Positions 17,870 through 25,936 of a DNA stretch of 64,000 nucleotides are shown piece by piece. The notes under the pieces are model-generated. The model saw only the letters and a list, made by a program, of their open reading frames with translations, was not told where the DNA came from and made no database searches. Positions within the stretch are counted from its first letter, which is position 1, and every line of letters starts with the position of its first letter. A program made the position numbers and the translations under genes. Origin of the DNA: Calothrix sp. HK-06 (GTDB taxonomy: Bacteria; Cyanobacteriota; Cyanobacteriia; Cyanobacteriales; Nostocaceae); the NCBI RefSeq assembly GCF_001904745.1, contig NZ_MRCD01000003.1, positions 1 through 64,000 of the forward strand, given 5' to 3'.

Positions 17870-18118
17870 ATGGCAGCCAAAAAAGAGAGGATTTTTATCC
17901 AGGTTCAAATAGACCCAGCAGTGAAGAGTAAATTTGCAAGCAAGGTTGAGCAGGAGGGGAAAACAATCACGGATGTTATCTTGAATTGGATTGATGATTA
18001 CCTGAACGAAAACGAAAAAGTAGATGTTCTGGAATTGAAACACCGTGTAGACGCTTTGCAAGGTGTAGAACATCGTGTAGAAGTTCTGGAACGTTTACTT
18101 AAAGATAATATGTTATGA
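17870..18118 (+). CDS. Small RHH-like DNA-binding protein with coiled-coil tail
   Basis: 82 residues. The first 45 fit a ribbon-helix-helix fold: strand RIFIQVQI, then helices PAVKSKFASKVEQEGK and TITDVILNWIDDYLNE. Residues 48-80 form a coiled coil with two echoing segments, VDVLELKHRVDAL and VEHRVEVLERLL. Such proteins act as antitoxins, partition factors or local repressors. No toxin or parA lies next to it. The family was not recognised. Confidence 0.6.
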   Translation: MAAKKERIFIQVQIDPAVKSKFASKVEQEGKTITDVILNWIDDYLNENEKVDVLELKHRVDALQGVEHRVEVLERLLKDNML

Positions 18119-18216
18119 AAATTACATATGTGAAGACAGTAGGAACGCGAGATACGTTTTTCACAATTATTGTGTCTAAATGTTAAAAAATAATAAATTA
18201 CTAACAATTTGGCGCA

Positions 18217-19395
18217 ATGGCAAATATTCTACAACCACCGCGTTTGCGTACTAGCGAAGAAGAATCAGAACGACGTGCAACTTGGCTCGAACTGTTCTAT
18301 GATTTAGTTTTTGTAGTGGCAGTTTCACAGCTTGCTCACAATCTCAAAGAAGATATTTCAATATCAGGGTTTCTAGGGTTTGTTTTTCTGTTTATACCTG
18401 TGTGGTGGTCGTGGATAGGGACGACGATGTACGCGAATCGCTTTGATAGTGATGATATTGGGCGCCGTTTACTCGTTGGTTTACAAATGCTTACAGCCGC
18501 AGCGATGGCTGTAAATATACACCACGGTTTGACTGAAAACTCGGCGGGATTTGCAATATCTTATGCTTTGAGTAGAATTGTACTTGTAATTGAATATGTA
18601 CGCGCGGGTAGTTATATACCAGAAGCACGTCCTTTAACTACACGGTATGCTGCTGGGTTTGCGATAGCTGCTTTTATTTGGATAATTTCTGATTTTTTTG
18701 CCCCACCTTGGCGGTTTGCTGTTTGGGGTGTGGGAATAATTGTAGACTTGGTGACTCCTTTTACTGGGCGCCAGTATCAATTAAAGTTACTTCCCCATGC
18801 GTCACATTTACCCGAACGATTTGGACTGTTTACAATGATTGTTTTGGGTGAAGCAATTATCGCTGTTGTCAATGGTGTTTCCGAACAACGTTGGGATATT
18901 TACAGCACTATGGGCGCCATCTTGGCTTTGACTACTGCATTTAGTTTGTGGTGGGTTTACTTCGATAACCTTGGCGGTACTCCTATTGTAGCTGCTAAAT
19001 CGGAAGGGCGAATTCGGAAAATGTTATTGTGGCTGTACATGCATTTCCCACTAGTAATTGGTATTGCTGCTGCTGGTGTTGGTGTTGAAGAGATATTATT
19101 AAGCCAACAAACTCAAGCTTTACCAGATAAAATCCGTTACTTAATGTGCGGTTCCATTGCTTTATGCTGGTTAGCTTTAGCAATTTTGCACCGGACTGGG
19201 ATTATTCGTTACTGTAAAATGCGCGCAAAATATCGACTTGGTGGCGCCATAGCAGCAATTGCACTTTTATATTTTGGTAAAGGTTTATCACCAGTTGCCG
19301 TAATTGCTATTATTACAGCAATCTCGATTTTTCAAGTAGTCCAAGATTTAAGTGGTAGTCGCCCTACTACTCGTATTGCTGACGCTGATATTTAA
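18217..19395 (+). CDS. Low temperature requirement protein A (LtrA) family
   Basis: 392 residues with about ten hydrophobic segments. The N-terminal signature is ATWLELFYDLVFVVAVSQLA (about 22-41), and a second conserved site is ERFGLFTMIVLGEAIIAV (about 200-217). LtrA proteins were linked to growth at low temperature in Listeria; the biochemical role is unknown. It stands alone on the plus strand. Confidence 0.85.
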   Translation: MANILQPPRLRTSEEESERRATWLELFYDLVFVVAVSQLAHNLKEDISISGFLGFVFLFIPVWWSWIGTTMYANRFDSDDIGRRLLVGLQMLTAAAMAVNIHHGLTENSAGFAISYALSRIVLVIEYVRAGSYIPEARPLTTRYAAGFAIAAFIWIISDFFAPPWRFAVWGVGIIVDLVTPFTGRQYQLKLLPHASHLPERFGLFTMIVLGEAIIAVVNGVSEQRWDIYSTMGAILALTTAFSLWWVYFDNLGGTPIVAAKSEGRIRKMLLWLYMHFPLVIGIAAAGVGVEEILLSQQTQALPDKIRYLMCGSIALCWLALAILHRTGIIRYCKMRAKYRLGGAIAAIALLYFGKGLSPVAVIAIITAISIFQVVQDLSGSRPTTRIADADI

Positions 19396-19601
19396 TCCCC
19401 CCCTAACCCCCCCGCGTGGAAGGGGGGAACAAGAACTGTCTTTAGCCCGCGTTCCATTAAATTCAATTCAGGTAAAATTTGATAAACTGGGGGATTCCTT
19501 GCTGGATATATACAAACTAGTAACTTCTACCGTTTGTTACCAATCCCCAAACGGATTCTTGAGAACTTAAACTTTCATTTACATACACCAATTAATTGCG
19601 C

Positions 19602-20069
19602 TTAAAATTCACGTTTAAATTCCTTAAACCACGAACCTTGAGAATAAAGCATTCCTTTATCACCTTCTGCAATTAAAGCATACTCACTACCACTCAAGCC
19701 TAATTCTTCGCGACTACCATCAGTAAATTCAAAAGTGATATAGTAACTAGTCGATGTGCTACTATTTCCTCCTCCCGAAACATGCTGACGTTTACTTACT
19801 ACTTTTGCTTCTCGGTTAAGAATTGGCTGTTTCTTGTTATATGCAACTGTAGATATACCTTTGAAAATTGCAAAACCAAGTAAACCAAAAACTGTGGCAA
19901 ATATACCAATGACAAATATTGGGAAAATTAGAGAGAAAATTGGAAGTATATCAGAGCTAGAAGGTTGGGTTGGTTGAGTATTTACCTGAGAAAATATAAT
20001 TGTTTCTGTATTAGTTTTATCGTTGGTAACAATATACTTAGGGTTATTATGTATAAATAAGTTTGGCAT
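19602..20069 (-). CDS. DUF2500 membrane protein
   Basis: 155 residues. One transmembrane helix at about 42-70 (ILPIFSLIFPIFVIGIFATV) is followed by a DUF2500 domain: AKVVSKRQHVSGGG, SYYITFEFTDGSREELGLSG, and EYALIAEGDKGMLYSQGSWF. This is a small OB-like domain of unknown function. It stands alone and is convergent with ltrA. Confidence 0.8.
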   Translation of the reverse strand: MPNLFIHNNPKYIVTNDKTNTETIIFSQVNTQPTQPSSSDILPIFSLIFPIFVIGIFATVFGLLGFAIFKGISTVAYNKKQPILNREAKVVSKRQHVSGGGNSSTSTSYYITFEFTDGSREELGLSGSEYALIAEGDKGMLYSQGSWFKEFKREF

Positions 20070-20159
20070 ATTGTTTATTTGCTTATATTTATATGTATAT
20101 GATTATATACAATATGCGGGAACTTGATTCCGCAATAAGAATAGTATTTTTACAGATAC

Positions 20160-20285
20160 TCTTGTGGAGCGGCATCCCTGCCCGCCCTTTTACAAAATCA
20201 ACTATCAAGCTACTCTTTCAAATTAATTATCAAGCTACTTTTTTAATTAACGGGCAGGGATGCCCGTTCCACAAGAAAATTAATT
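20160..20285. repeat. Large imperfect inverted repeat, two-arm element
   Basis: CTTGTGGAGCGGCATCCCTG (from 20160) is mirrored by CAGGGATGCCCGTTCCACAAG (20255-20275). The 70-base loop contains a direct repeat of ATCAAGCTACT. A partial third unit, TTCCACAAG, follows at about 20285. The arms are the same repeat family as 11181-11222, here as a facing pair that resembles a REP doublet or small MITE. It carries no gene. Confidence 0.7.
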
Positions 20286-20405
20286 CCACAAGATAAGACA
20301 AGAGAAATTTACCCTTTTATATTAAGTGTTTGCAGTTACAGTAAGCTGATTGAGAAGCAAGTAAAAATATTAATAATCAATATTTGAGGCAGCTTCTCTA
20401 ACTTA

Positions 20406-22100
20406 ATGCTGCTGGTTATGAAACCACGTATAATTGTTTGTGGCTTAGGACGCACTGGATATAAAGTGTTTCGTTTACTCCGTCAGCAGGGTGCAATGGT
20501 GGTCGGTATTCATCAGCGCCCTATTCCTGGTGAAACGGGACATGATGTGATTATTGGTAATTTACATACTGCTGCGACGTTGAAAGCAGCGGGTATTGAA
20601 AGCGCGCACACTTTGGTGATAGCTGGCCCCGATGATGCTATTAATTTGTCGGTGACTATGCAAGCGCGCGTTTTAAATCCTAATATTCGTATTATTAATC
20701 GATTTTTTAATACTAGTTTGGGTGAACGTCTTGACCAAACTTTGCCCAACCATATGAGTATGAGTGTCGCAGGTTTGGCGGCGCCTGTATTTGCTTTTAC
20801 TGCATTAGGTAGTAAAACGGTTGGACATATCAAACTGTTTGAACAAACTTGGCCTATTCACGAAGAATATATAGATAACAAACATCCTTGGCACGGGCGC
20901 CAAATAGATGATTTGTGGGAAAATCGTTCGCGAATGCTAATTTATTATCTGCCTGTAGATGGCGATAAAGATTTAGTCTCAGCAGTTTTAGAAAGACGAC
21001 GTTTGCGCGAAGGGGACAGAATTATTGTTGGCACTAAACCAAAAGTACGCTCTACCCACAGGTCAATAATTGCTAAATTTCTCAAAATCATCACTAACAT
21101 ACAGCGCTTCCAAGAACATGCTAGCCCGCTAATTGCTATGACCGCAGCACTTGTAGCTATTGTTCTGTTTGCCACATTTATCTATACATATACCAGTACT
21201 AATGTTTCGATTATTGATGCGTTGTATTTTGCCGTGGGGATGATAACAGGCGCCGGTGGTAACGATAAAGTTGTTGAACACGCTTCTATTAGCATTAAAT
21301 TATTCACCGTAATTATGATGCTTGTAGGTGCTGGCGTAATTGGTTTACTATACGCGCTTCTCAATGACTTTGTTTTGGGTACTAGGTTTCGAGAATTCTT
21401 AGATGCGGCGCGCGTACCTCCACGTAACCACTATATAGTATGTGGACTCAGCGGTACTGGTATAAAAATTGTTCAAACTCTGCATGAAAGCGGACACGAA
21501 GTAGTTGTTATTGAACCCGACGCAAACAACCGCTTTGTTAATAATGCTCGCAGATGGGGAATACCAGTAATTAACGGTGATGCAACTTTTCCAACGATGT
21601 TGCTTGGCGCCAATTTAGAAACAGCAGCAGCACTATTAGCAGCTAGCGGTAATGATGCCACTAATCTAGAAATAGCTCTAAATGCCAAAGGTATTAAACC
21701 AACTGTACCAATAATAGTTCGCTACGCAGACCCAGACTTTGCGAGAATGGCACAACAGGTGTTTGACTTTGACGCAGTACTCAGTCCCGCAGAACTCGCG
21801 GCGCCTGCATTTGCTGCTGCTAGTTTGGGTGGACGTATACTTGGTAACGGTATTACGGGAGATAGTCTTTGGGTCGCTTTAGCAACTTCGATATCTATTA
21901 CACATCCCTTCTGCTGTCTAAAAGTTCAAGATGCTGCAATGCTAGCCGACTGTGTACCCCTGTACCTTGAAACCAATAATCAAACATTACACGGTTGGGA
22001 TTTACTCAATACAAATTTATGCCCAGGAGACATACTATACTTAACAATGCCCGCCACTAAATTACACATGCTTTGGCGCCATACCTCCCACGTAGCATAG
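20406..22100 (+). CDS. RCK-pore-RCK channel-like protein, unusual filter
   Basis: 564 residues. An N-terminal TrkA-N/RCK domain (KPRIIVCGLGRTGYKVFRLL, a Rossmann GxGxxG) and TrkA-C-like segment reach about residue 215. Two transmembrane helices (about 240-265 and 295-320) flank a pore loop. A second TrkA-N domain (IVCGLSGTGIKIV, about 343) fills the C-terminus. This is the layout of ligand-gated potassium channels doubled at both ends. The filter reads ITGAGGND (about 280-287) instead of TVGYGD, so ion selectivity may differ. Start at 20406; ATG at 20418 is equally possible. Confidence 0.8.
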   Translation: MLLVMKPRIIVCGLGRTGYKVFRLLRQQGAMVVGIHQRPIPGETGHDVIIGNLHTAATLKAAGIESAHTLVIAGPDDAINLSVTMQARVLNPNIRIINRFFNTSLGERLDQTLPNHMSMSVAGLAAPVFAFTALGSKTVGHIKLFEQTWPIHEEYIDNKHPWHGRQIDDLWENRSRMLIYYLPVDGDKDLVSAVLERRRLREGDRIIVGTKPKVRSTHRSIIAKFLKIITNIQRFQEHASPLIAMTAALVAIVLFATFIYTYTSTNVSIIDALYFAVGMITGAGGNDKVVEHASISIKLFTVIMMLVGAGVIGLLYALLNDFVLGTRFREFLDAARVPPRNHYIVCGLSGTGIKIVQTLHESGHEVVVIEPDANNRFVNNARRWGIPVINGDATFPTMLLGANLETAAALLAASGNDATNLEIALNAKGIKPTVPIIVRYADPDFARMAQQVFDFDAVLSPAELAAPAFAAASLGGRILGNGITGDSLWVALATSISITHPFCCLKVQDAAMLADCVPLYLETNNQTLHGWDLLNTNLCPGDILYLTMPATKLHMLWRHTSHVA

Positions 22101-22109
22101 GCATTCGGC

Positions 22110-22129
22110 GCCTGATATAATAATTAACG
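22110..22129. repeat. 20-bp direct repeat, copy 1
   Basis: GCCTGATATAATAATTAACG is identical here and at 23044-23063, with partial similarity continuing for about 20 further bases. It covers the stop codon of the PEP-CTERM gene. Confidence 0.75.
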
Positions 22130-22870
22130 CACGGGTTTTAATTTTCCTTTAACTGTAAAAATCATACTTAAAGTACCAAGTGCATACACTCCCAAAACTA
22201 AGCTAGGTTCGGGTACAGTTTTCAGTCTTAATTTGTTTATTGCAAACGCGCGGTTGTTTTCTGAAGTGCTAAAAACTAGTCGTGCAATATTTGCTGTATC
22301 ACTCTTAACTCCTAAAAATAAAGCTGAGTTATCCAGATTTAAAGAAGAAGTACCAGGCGCCGAGAAGCTACCTAATAAATTATTTTCACTGTCAAACGCT
22401 GAAATAAAAGCAGTGAAGTTAAATGTATCATCTACAGCTATTTGAGTTCCGACTGCTTGCACTGGTTTATTAAAGGTAATGCTTAACGGACCAGGATTAC
22501 CAACCGCAGGAAAAGTTTGTGGATTAAGACCTGTAAACAATAGAAAATCCCCTGCAGCAAAGTTTGTAGCAATTCCAGGTGGTGGTAAAGTTTGAAAAAC
22601 CAGTGGGGGTGTTACTCCTGGTACATTTGATTTAGGAATGTCTACGTTTAACTTCAAACCTCTACTAGATGTGGCGCCGAATTCATTCGGTAAAACCTTA
22701 AAGGGAAATGCAACACCTAAACTTGACCAGTCTAATTGGTCATTGTCTCCCAATATATTACTTTGAGTTACAAACGTAATACCATACGATGCTGTAACTT
22801 GTGATGTAACTGAAATGGTTGTAAGCGCTGTTGCAGCAATCGCTCTGTAACAATTTAATCTCAACTTCAT
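22124..22870 (-). CDS. PEP-CTERM sorting-signal exported protein
   Basis: 248 residues. A signal peptide (about 1-30) leads a beta-rich secreted body. The C-terminus is a PEP-CTERM signal: VPEPS, a hydrophobic helix (LVLGVYALGTLSMIF) and a basic tail KGKLKPVR. Such signals are processed by exosortase for export to the cell surface or exopolysaccharide. The body has no domain I recognise. Its gene is bracketed by a 40-base near-duplicate. Confidence 0.85.
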   Translation of the reverse strand: MKLRLNCYRAIAATALTTISVTSQVTASYGITFVTQSNILGDNDQLDWSSLGVAFPFKVLPNEFGATSSRGLKLNVDIPKSNVPGVTPPLVFQTLPPPGIATNFAAGDFLLFTGLNPQTFPAVGNPGPLSITFNKPVQAVGTQIAVDDTFNFTAFISAFDSENNLLGSFSAPGTSSLNLDNSALFLGVKSDTANIARLVFSTSENNRAFAINKLRLKTVPEPSLVLGVYALGTLSMIFTVKGKLKPVR

Positions 22871-23043
22871 TTTGTTATATCTGTGTTAAAAGTTTCGATT
22901 AAAGCAGATTAACCTCTTTTTGTCGCAGAGCATTAAGTATTACTGATTTTTTATATAAAATTTAGTGAAATTTCATACTTTATACATAAGTACTACTTAA
23001 AATTAATATTAACAAGGCGCCGTACTGCAATTTATAATTAGGT

Positions 23044-23083
23044 GCCTGATATAATAATTAACGTGAGGATTTAAATTTTCATA
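23044..23083 (-). pseudogene. Remnant tail of a second PEP-CTERM gene
   Basis: The 20-bp core repeat continues into bases that read K-F-K-S-S-R-stop on the minus strand, paralleling the K-L-K-P-V-R-stop end of the PEP-CTERM gene at 22124. It abuts the stop codon of the RDD-PDZ gene. It is probably what remains of a paralogue after a deletion or gene replacement. Confidence 0.45.
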
Positions 23084-24538
23084 TCATTTTCTTACTTGCT
23101 GCGGATTATAACAACACCCTACCGAAACACTCAAAGCCACACTCTCCCCCCCTCTATCTACATTAAAATTCAACACCGAATCAAGCCCACTAGACTGAAT
23201 AGCATTTTGCACCTGCTTAACATTGCTCACACTATTCTCATTAATACTCAATATGACATCTCCTGCTTTAACACCACTGCGTGAAGCTGTCGAATTAGTA
23301 TTTACGCTCAAAACCAAAACACCATTATCTCTAGTTACTTGGAAAGGTAAATTACTCTTTTGATTCACTTCATTTCGTTTCTCAGGTGTAAGTTCCACCA
23401 TATTAATCCCTATGGAAGGATAACCAAGAAACTTTCTTTCTACAGGAGACTCAGTTAGTGACTTATTAGCGCCACTTAGCGAGTAATTACGCAGAACAAC
23501 CGAATTATCTGGTCGTGTTGCAATTAAAAAATTATCAGGTGCGTAAGTTGGACTGGGAGTGTTAGTTTTAGCATCAATTGGGTTATTACCTACTAAAACT
23601 AATCCCTTCGCAGAAGACCAAAGCGTCATATTTTGTCGGACAGTCTGAGTTACACCGTTATCACCAGGAAACCTAACGGCCATTAAACCAGATGTACCCT
23701 GCATTGATAATAAAGCTTGATGTTGTACAACACCGTTGGCAAAGTTTAGCTCCCACACTCCATATATAGTGGTGCTTGCTGGTAGTAGTTCTCCAAAGAG
23801 TGGATTTTGCTGATTATTGTTTTCACTAAGTATATTAGGTGTTGGTGTTGGAGTATTCGTTGGCGCCGTTTGAGTGTTTGATGATATAGGAGATAGAGTA
23901 TTTGTGGAAGCTGTACCAGGTAATTGTCCAACCACAACACGACCTAAAATAATGTAACCCACAGCTAGAGCAATTAAAGATTTCCAAGGTATGTTGACTG
24001 GTTCCCCACCACCATTCACAACTACACATCGAGCAATCATATCGTGAAGCGCTTGCTTTTCTGGCGTGAAAAATCCCATAAAATAACCAACAAGAGCTAT
24101 AAAAATAGATACTAAAATTAGCAATCCGGCAAAAGCTAAATAAGCAGTATTTGCTTTGCCTGCACTAATAGTTTGTGACCTAACGGCAACAATTAGTGCA
24201 AAAATAAAAATAATTAACCACAACGATTTTGCTAAATATCTGAATGTCGCGCGAGCAAAAGATATTTTCTTTCCATCCGTATCGGTGACAATAATGGATA
24301 GTAAGCGTTTTCCAAAAGTTGCTTGCAGTGATGAACTTTCCATAACTGCAAAATATACCCAACCAATTAACGTTGCTAATACATTTGCCGCTATTCCCTT
24401 GGGTGTAGATAATTCTTCACCAATAGGTGGTTTGCCATAAGCTATAAAAAACACTACTTGTAGTAAAAGAGTATCGATTAATATAGCAACAAATCTTTTA
24501 CCGATACTGGCATAGTGAGTTGTTGATATGGTAGTCAT
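23084..24538 (-). CDS. RDD membrane protein with PDZ domain
   Basis: 484 residues. An RDD domain (about 8-175: YASIGKRFVAILIDTLLLQ, TFGKRLLSIIVTDTDGKK) with about four helices and a fifth helix near 185-205 anchors it. A Ser/Thr/Pro linker and a beta-rich region follow, and a PDZ domain (about 390-470: GVLVLSVNTNSTASRSGVKA, GDVILSINENSV) closes it. There is no protease domain. Its ATG overlaps the stop of the upstream kinase-RDD gene by four bases, so the two are translationally coupled and probably act together in the membrane. Confidence 0.85.
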   Translation of the reverse strand: MTTISTTHYASIGKRFVAILIDTLLLQVVFFIAYGKPPIGEELSTPKGIAANVLATLIGWVYFAVMESSSLQATFGKRLLSIIVTDTDGKKISFARATFRYLAKSLWLIIFIFALIVAVRSQTISAGKANTAYLAFAGLLILVSIFIALVGYFMGFFTPEKQALHDMIARCVVVNGGGEPVNIPWKSLIALAVGYIILGRVVVGQLPGTASTNTLSPISSNTQTAPTNTPTPTPNILSENNNQQNPLFGELLPASTTIYGVWELNFANGVVQHQALLSMQGTSGLMAVRFPGDNGVTQTVRQNMTLWSSAKGLVLVGNNPIDAKTNTPSPTYAPDNFLIATRPDNSVVLRNYSLSGANKSLTESPVERKFLGYPSIGINMVELTPEKRNEVNQKSNLPFQVTRDNGVLVLSVNTNSTASRSGVKAGDVILSINENSVSNVKQVQNAIQSSGLDSVLNFNVDRGGESVALSVSVGCCYNPQQVRK

Positions 24539-25836
24539 CTTGATTTCCTAATTACTAACGATTTAGAAACAATATCGTGTAAGGTTTGTTTTTTAGTCGT
24601 AAATCCAGCAATAAAAAAGCCAAATAAAAATGTTATATATGATAAAATTCTTGAGAAGTATCTTTTAGCTGATTGTTCAAAAGTAATTCTATTTCCCAAA
24701 GCATCTGTAACCGCGATACCCAAAAGCATTTTACCTACAGTTCCCTGAATTACAGAGCTTTCCATTACTGTTGCATAGACAAAACCAATAACTATATAGT
24801 AAAAAAATAATCTACCCCAAAACCCATCGCTATTTGTGGCGCCGTTTGTCATAAAGTCAAACATAAAGCTCGCAATTATCAAAATCGTTTTATCAATAAT
24901 ATCTGCGGCAAACCGCGTTGAAAAACCTGCATAGCGAATATCAGGGAGAGTCGAATTTATTACCTGTGGAGGTGGAGTTTGTCTAATACTTGATGGTAAT
25001 ACTGTTTGCGTTAGTTCACGAATTGCCTGTAAAGCTTGGGTTGCGTTTTGATAGCGTTGCGACGGATGATAAGCTGTCATAGTCGTTAAAACGCGCGCAA
25101 AATCTTCTGATACCAATACTCGCGGGCGCCAAATTACTTCAAACGTGTTGGGGTCAGTACCTAACTCATGGGGAAACACACCCGTTAATGCTTCAATTCC
25201 AATCATTCCCACCGCGTATATATCACTACACAACATTGGATGCCCACGCATCTGTTCTATTGGCATGTAACCTTGTGTACCTACAACATACGTTGTTGAT
25301 GCTACTTGCCCTTGAGTATTAAATACTTGCGTACTAATTTGTTTGACGGCGCCGAAGTCAATGAGAACTATTTGATTATTCGGCTTTTGGAGTATCAAGT
25401 TATCCGGTTTAATGTCGCGATGAACGACTCCATGCTGATGGACGAATTCAAGAACTTCTAAAATATTTTGCAGTATAAAAATAACCCTGTTCTCATCCCA
25501 TTGTTGCCCACGTATTAAATGTGCCCTGAGATTATCGCCATTAATAAACTCTTGGACTAAAAAGAATTCCTGCTGTTCTTGAAAAAACCCTAACAAGTCA
25601 GGAATACGCGGATGTCTACCAAGTGCTTCTAACATCCGAGCTTCGCGTTCAAACGCCTGCTCTACCCACTGCATGGTAGATTGATTTTGAGGTTTCAGAC
25701 GTTTAACTACACATTGCCGATTAAACTTAGATGTATCAATTGCAAGGAAAGTGTCGCCAAAACCACCACCCCCTAGTTGTGATATTACTTGGTAATGTCC
25801 CTGTAGTACTTCTCCAACTAGGTTTTGCTGTAACAT
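24535..25836 (-). CDS. Ser/Thr protein kinase with C-terminal RDD domain
   Basis: 433 residues. The kinase domain covers about 14-275: Gly loop LGGGGFGDTF, Lys in CVVKRLKP, catalytic HRDIKPDN, DFGAVKQ and GTQGYMPIEQ. From about 300 an RDD domain begins (FSTRFAADIIDKTILIIASF, VGKMLLGIAVTDALG), with three or four helices. Its RDD part echoes that of the next gene, so a duplication probably gave rise to the pair. Hanks-type kinases phosphorylate Ser/Thr of partner proteins; the RDD-PDZ neighbour is a candidate partner. Confidence 0.9.
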   Translation of the reverse strand: MLQQNLVGEVLQGHYQVISQLGGGGFGDTFLAIDTSKFNRQCVVKRLKPQNQSTMQWVEQAFEREARMLEALGRHPRIPDLLGFFQEQQEFFLVQEFINGDNLRAHLIRGQQWDENRVIFILQNILEVLEFVHQHGVVHRDIKPDNLILQKPNNQIVLIDFGAVKQISTQVFNTQGQVASTTYVVGTQGYMPIEQMRGHPMLCSDIYAVGMIGIEALTGVFPHELGTDPNTFEVIWRPRVLVSEDFARVLTTMTAYHPSQRYQNATQALQAIRELTQTVLPSSIRQTPPPQVINSTLPDIRYAGFSTRFAADIIDKTILIIASFMFDFMTNGATNSDGFWGRLFFYYIVIGFVYATVMESSVIQGTVGKMLLGIAVTDALGNRITFEQSAKRYFSRILSYITFLFGFFIAGFTTKKQTLHDIVSKSLVIRKSR

Positions 25837-25936
25837 ATTTTAATAAAAGTCTAGATTCTGAGTTTATTTTTTAAATACAACACAAATACTAATACAGAGA
25901 TAGTACCGTGTTTTTATTCAGATGATTGCTAAGTTT

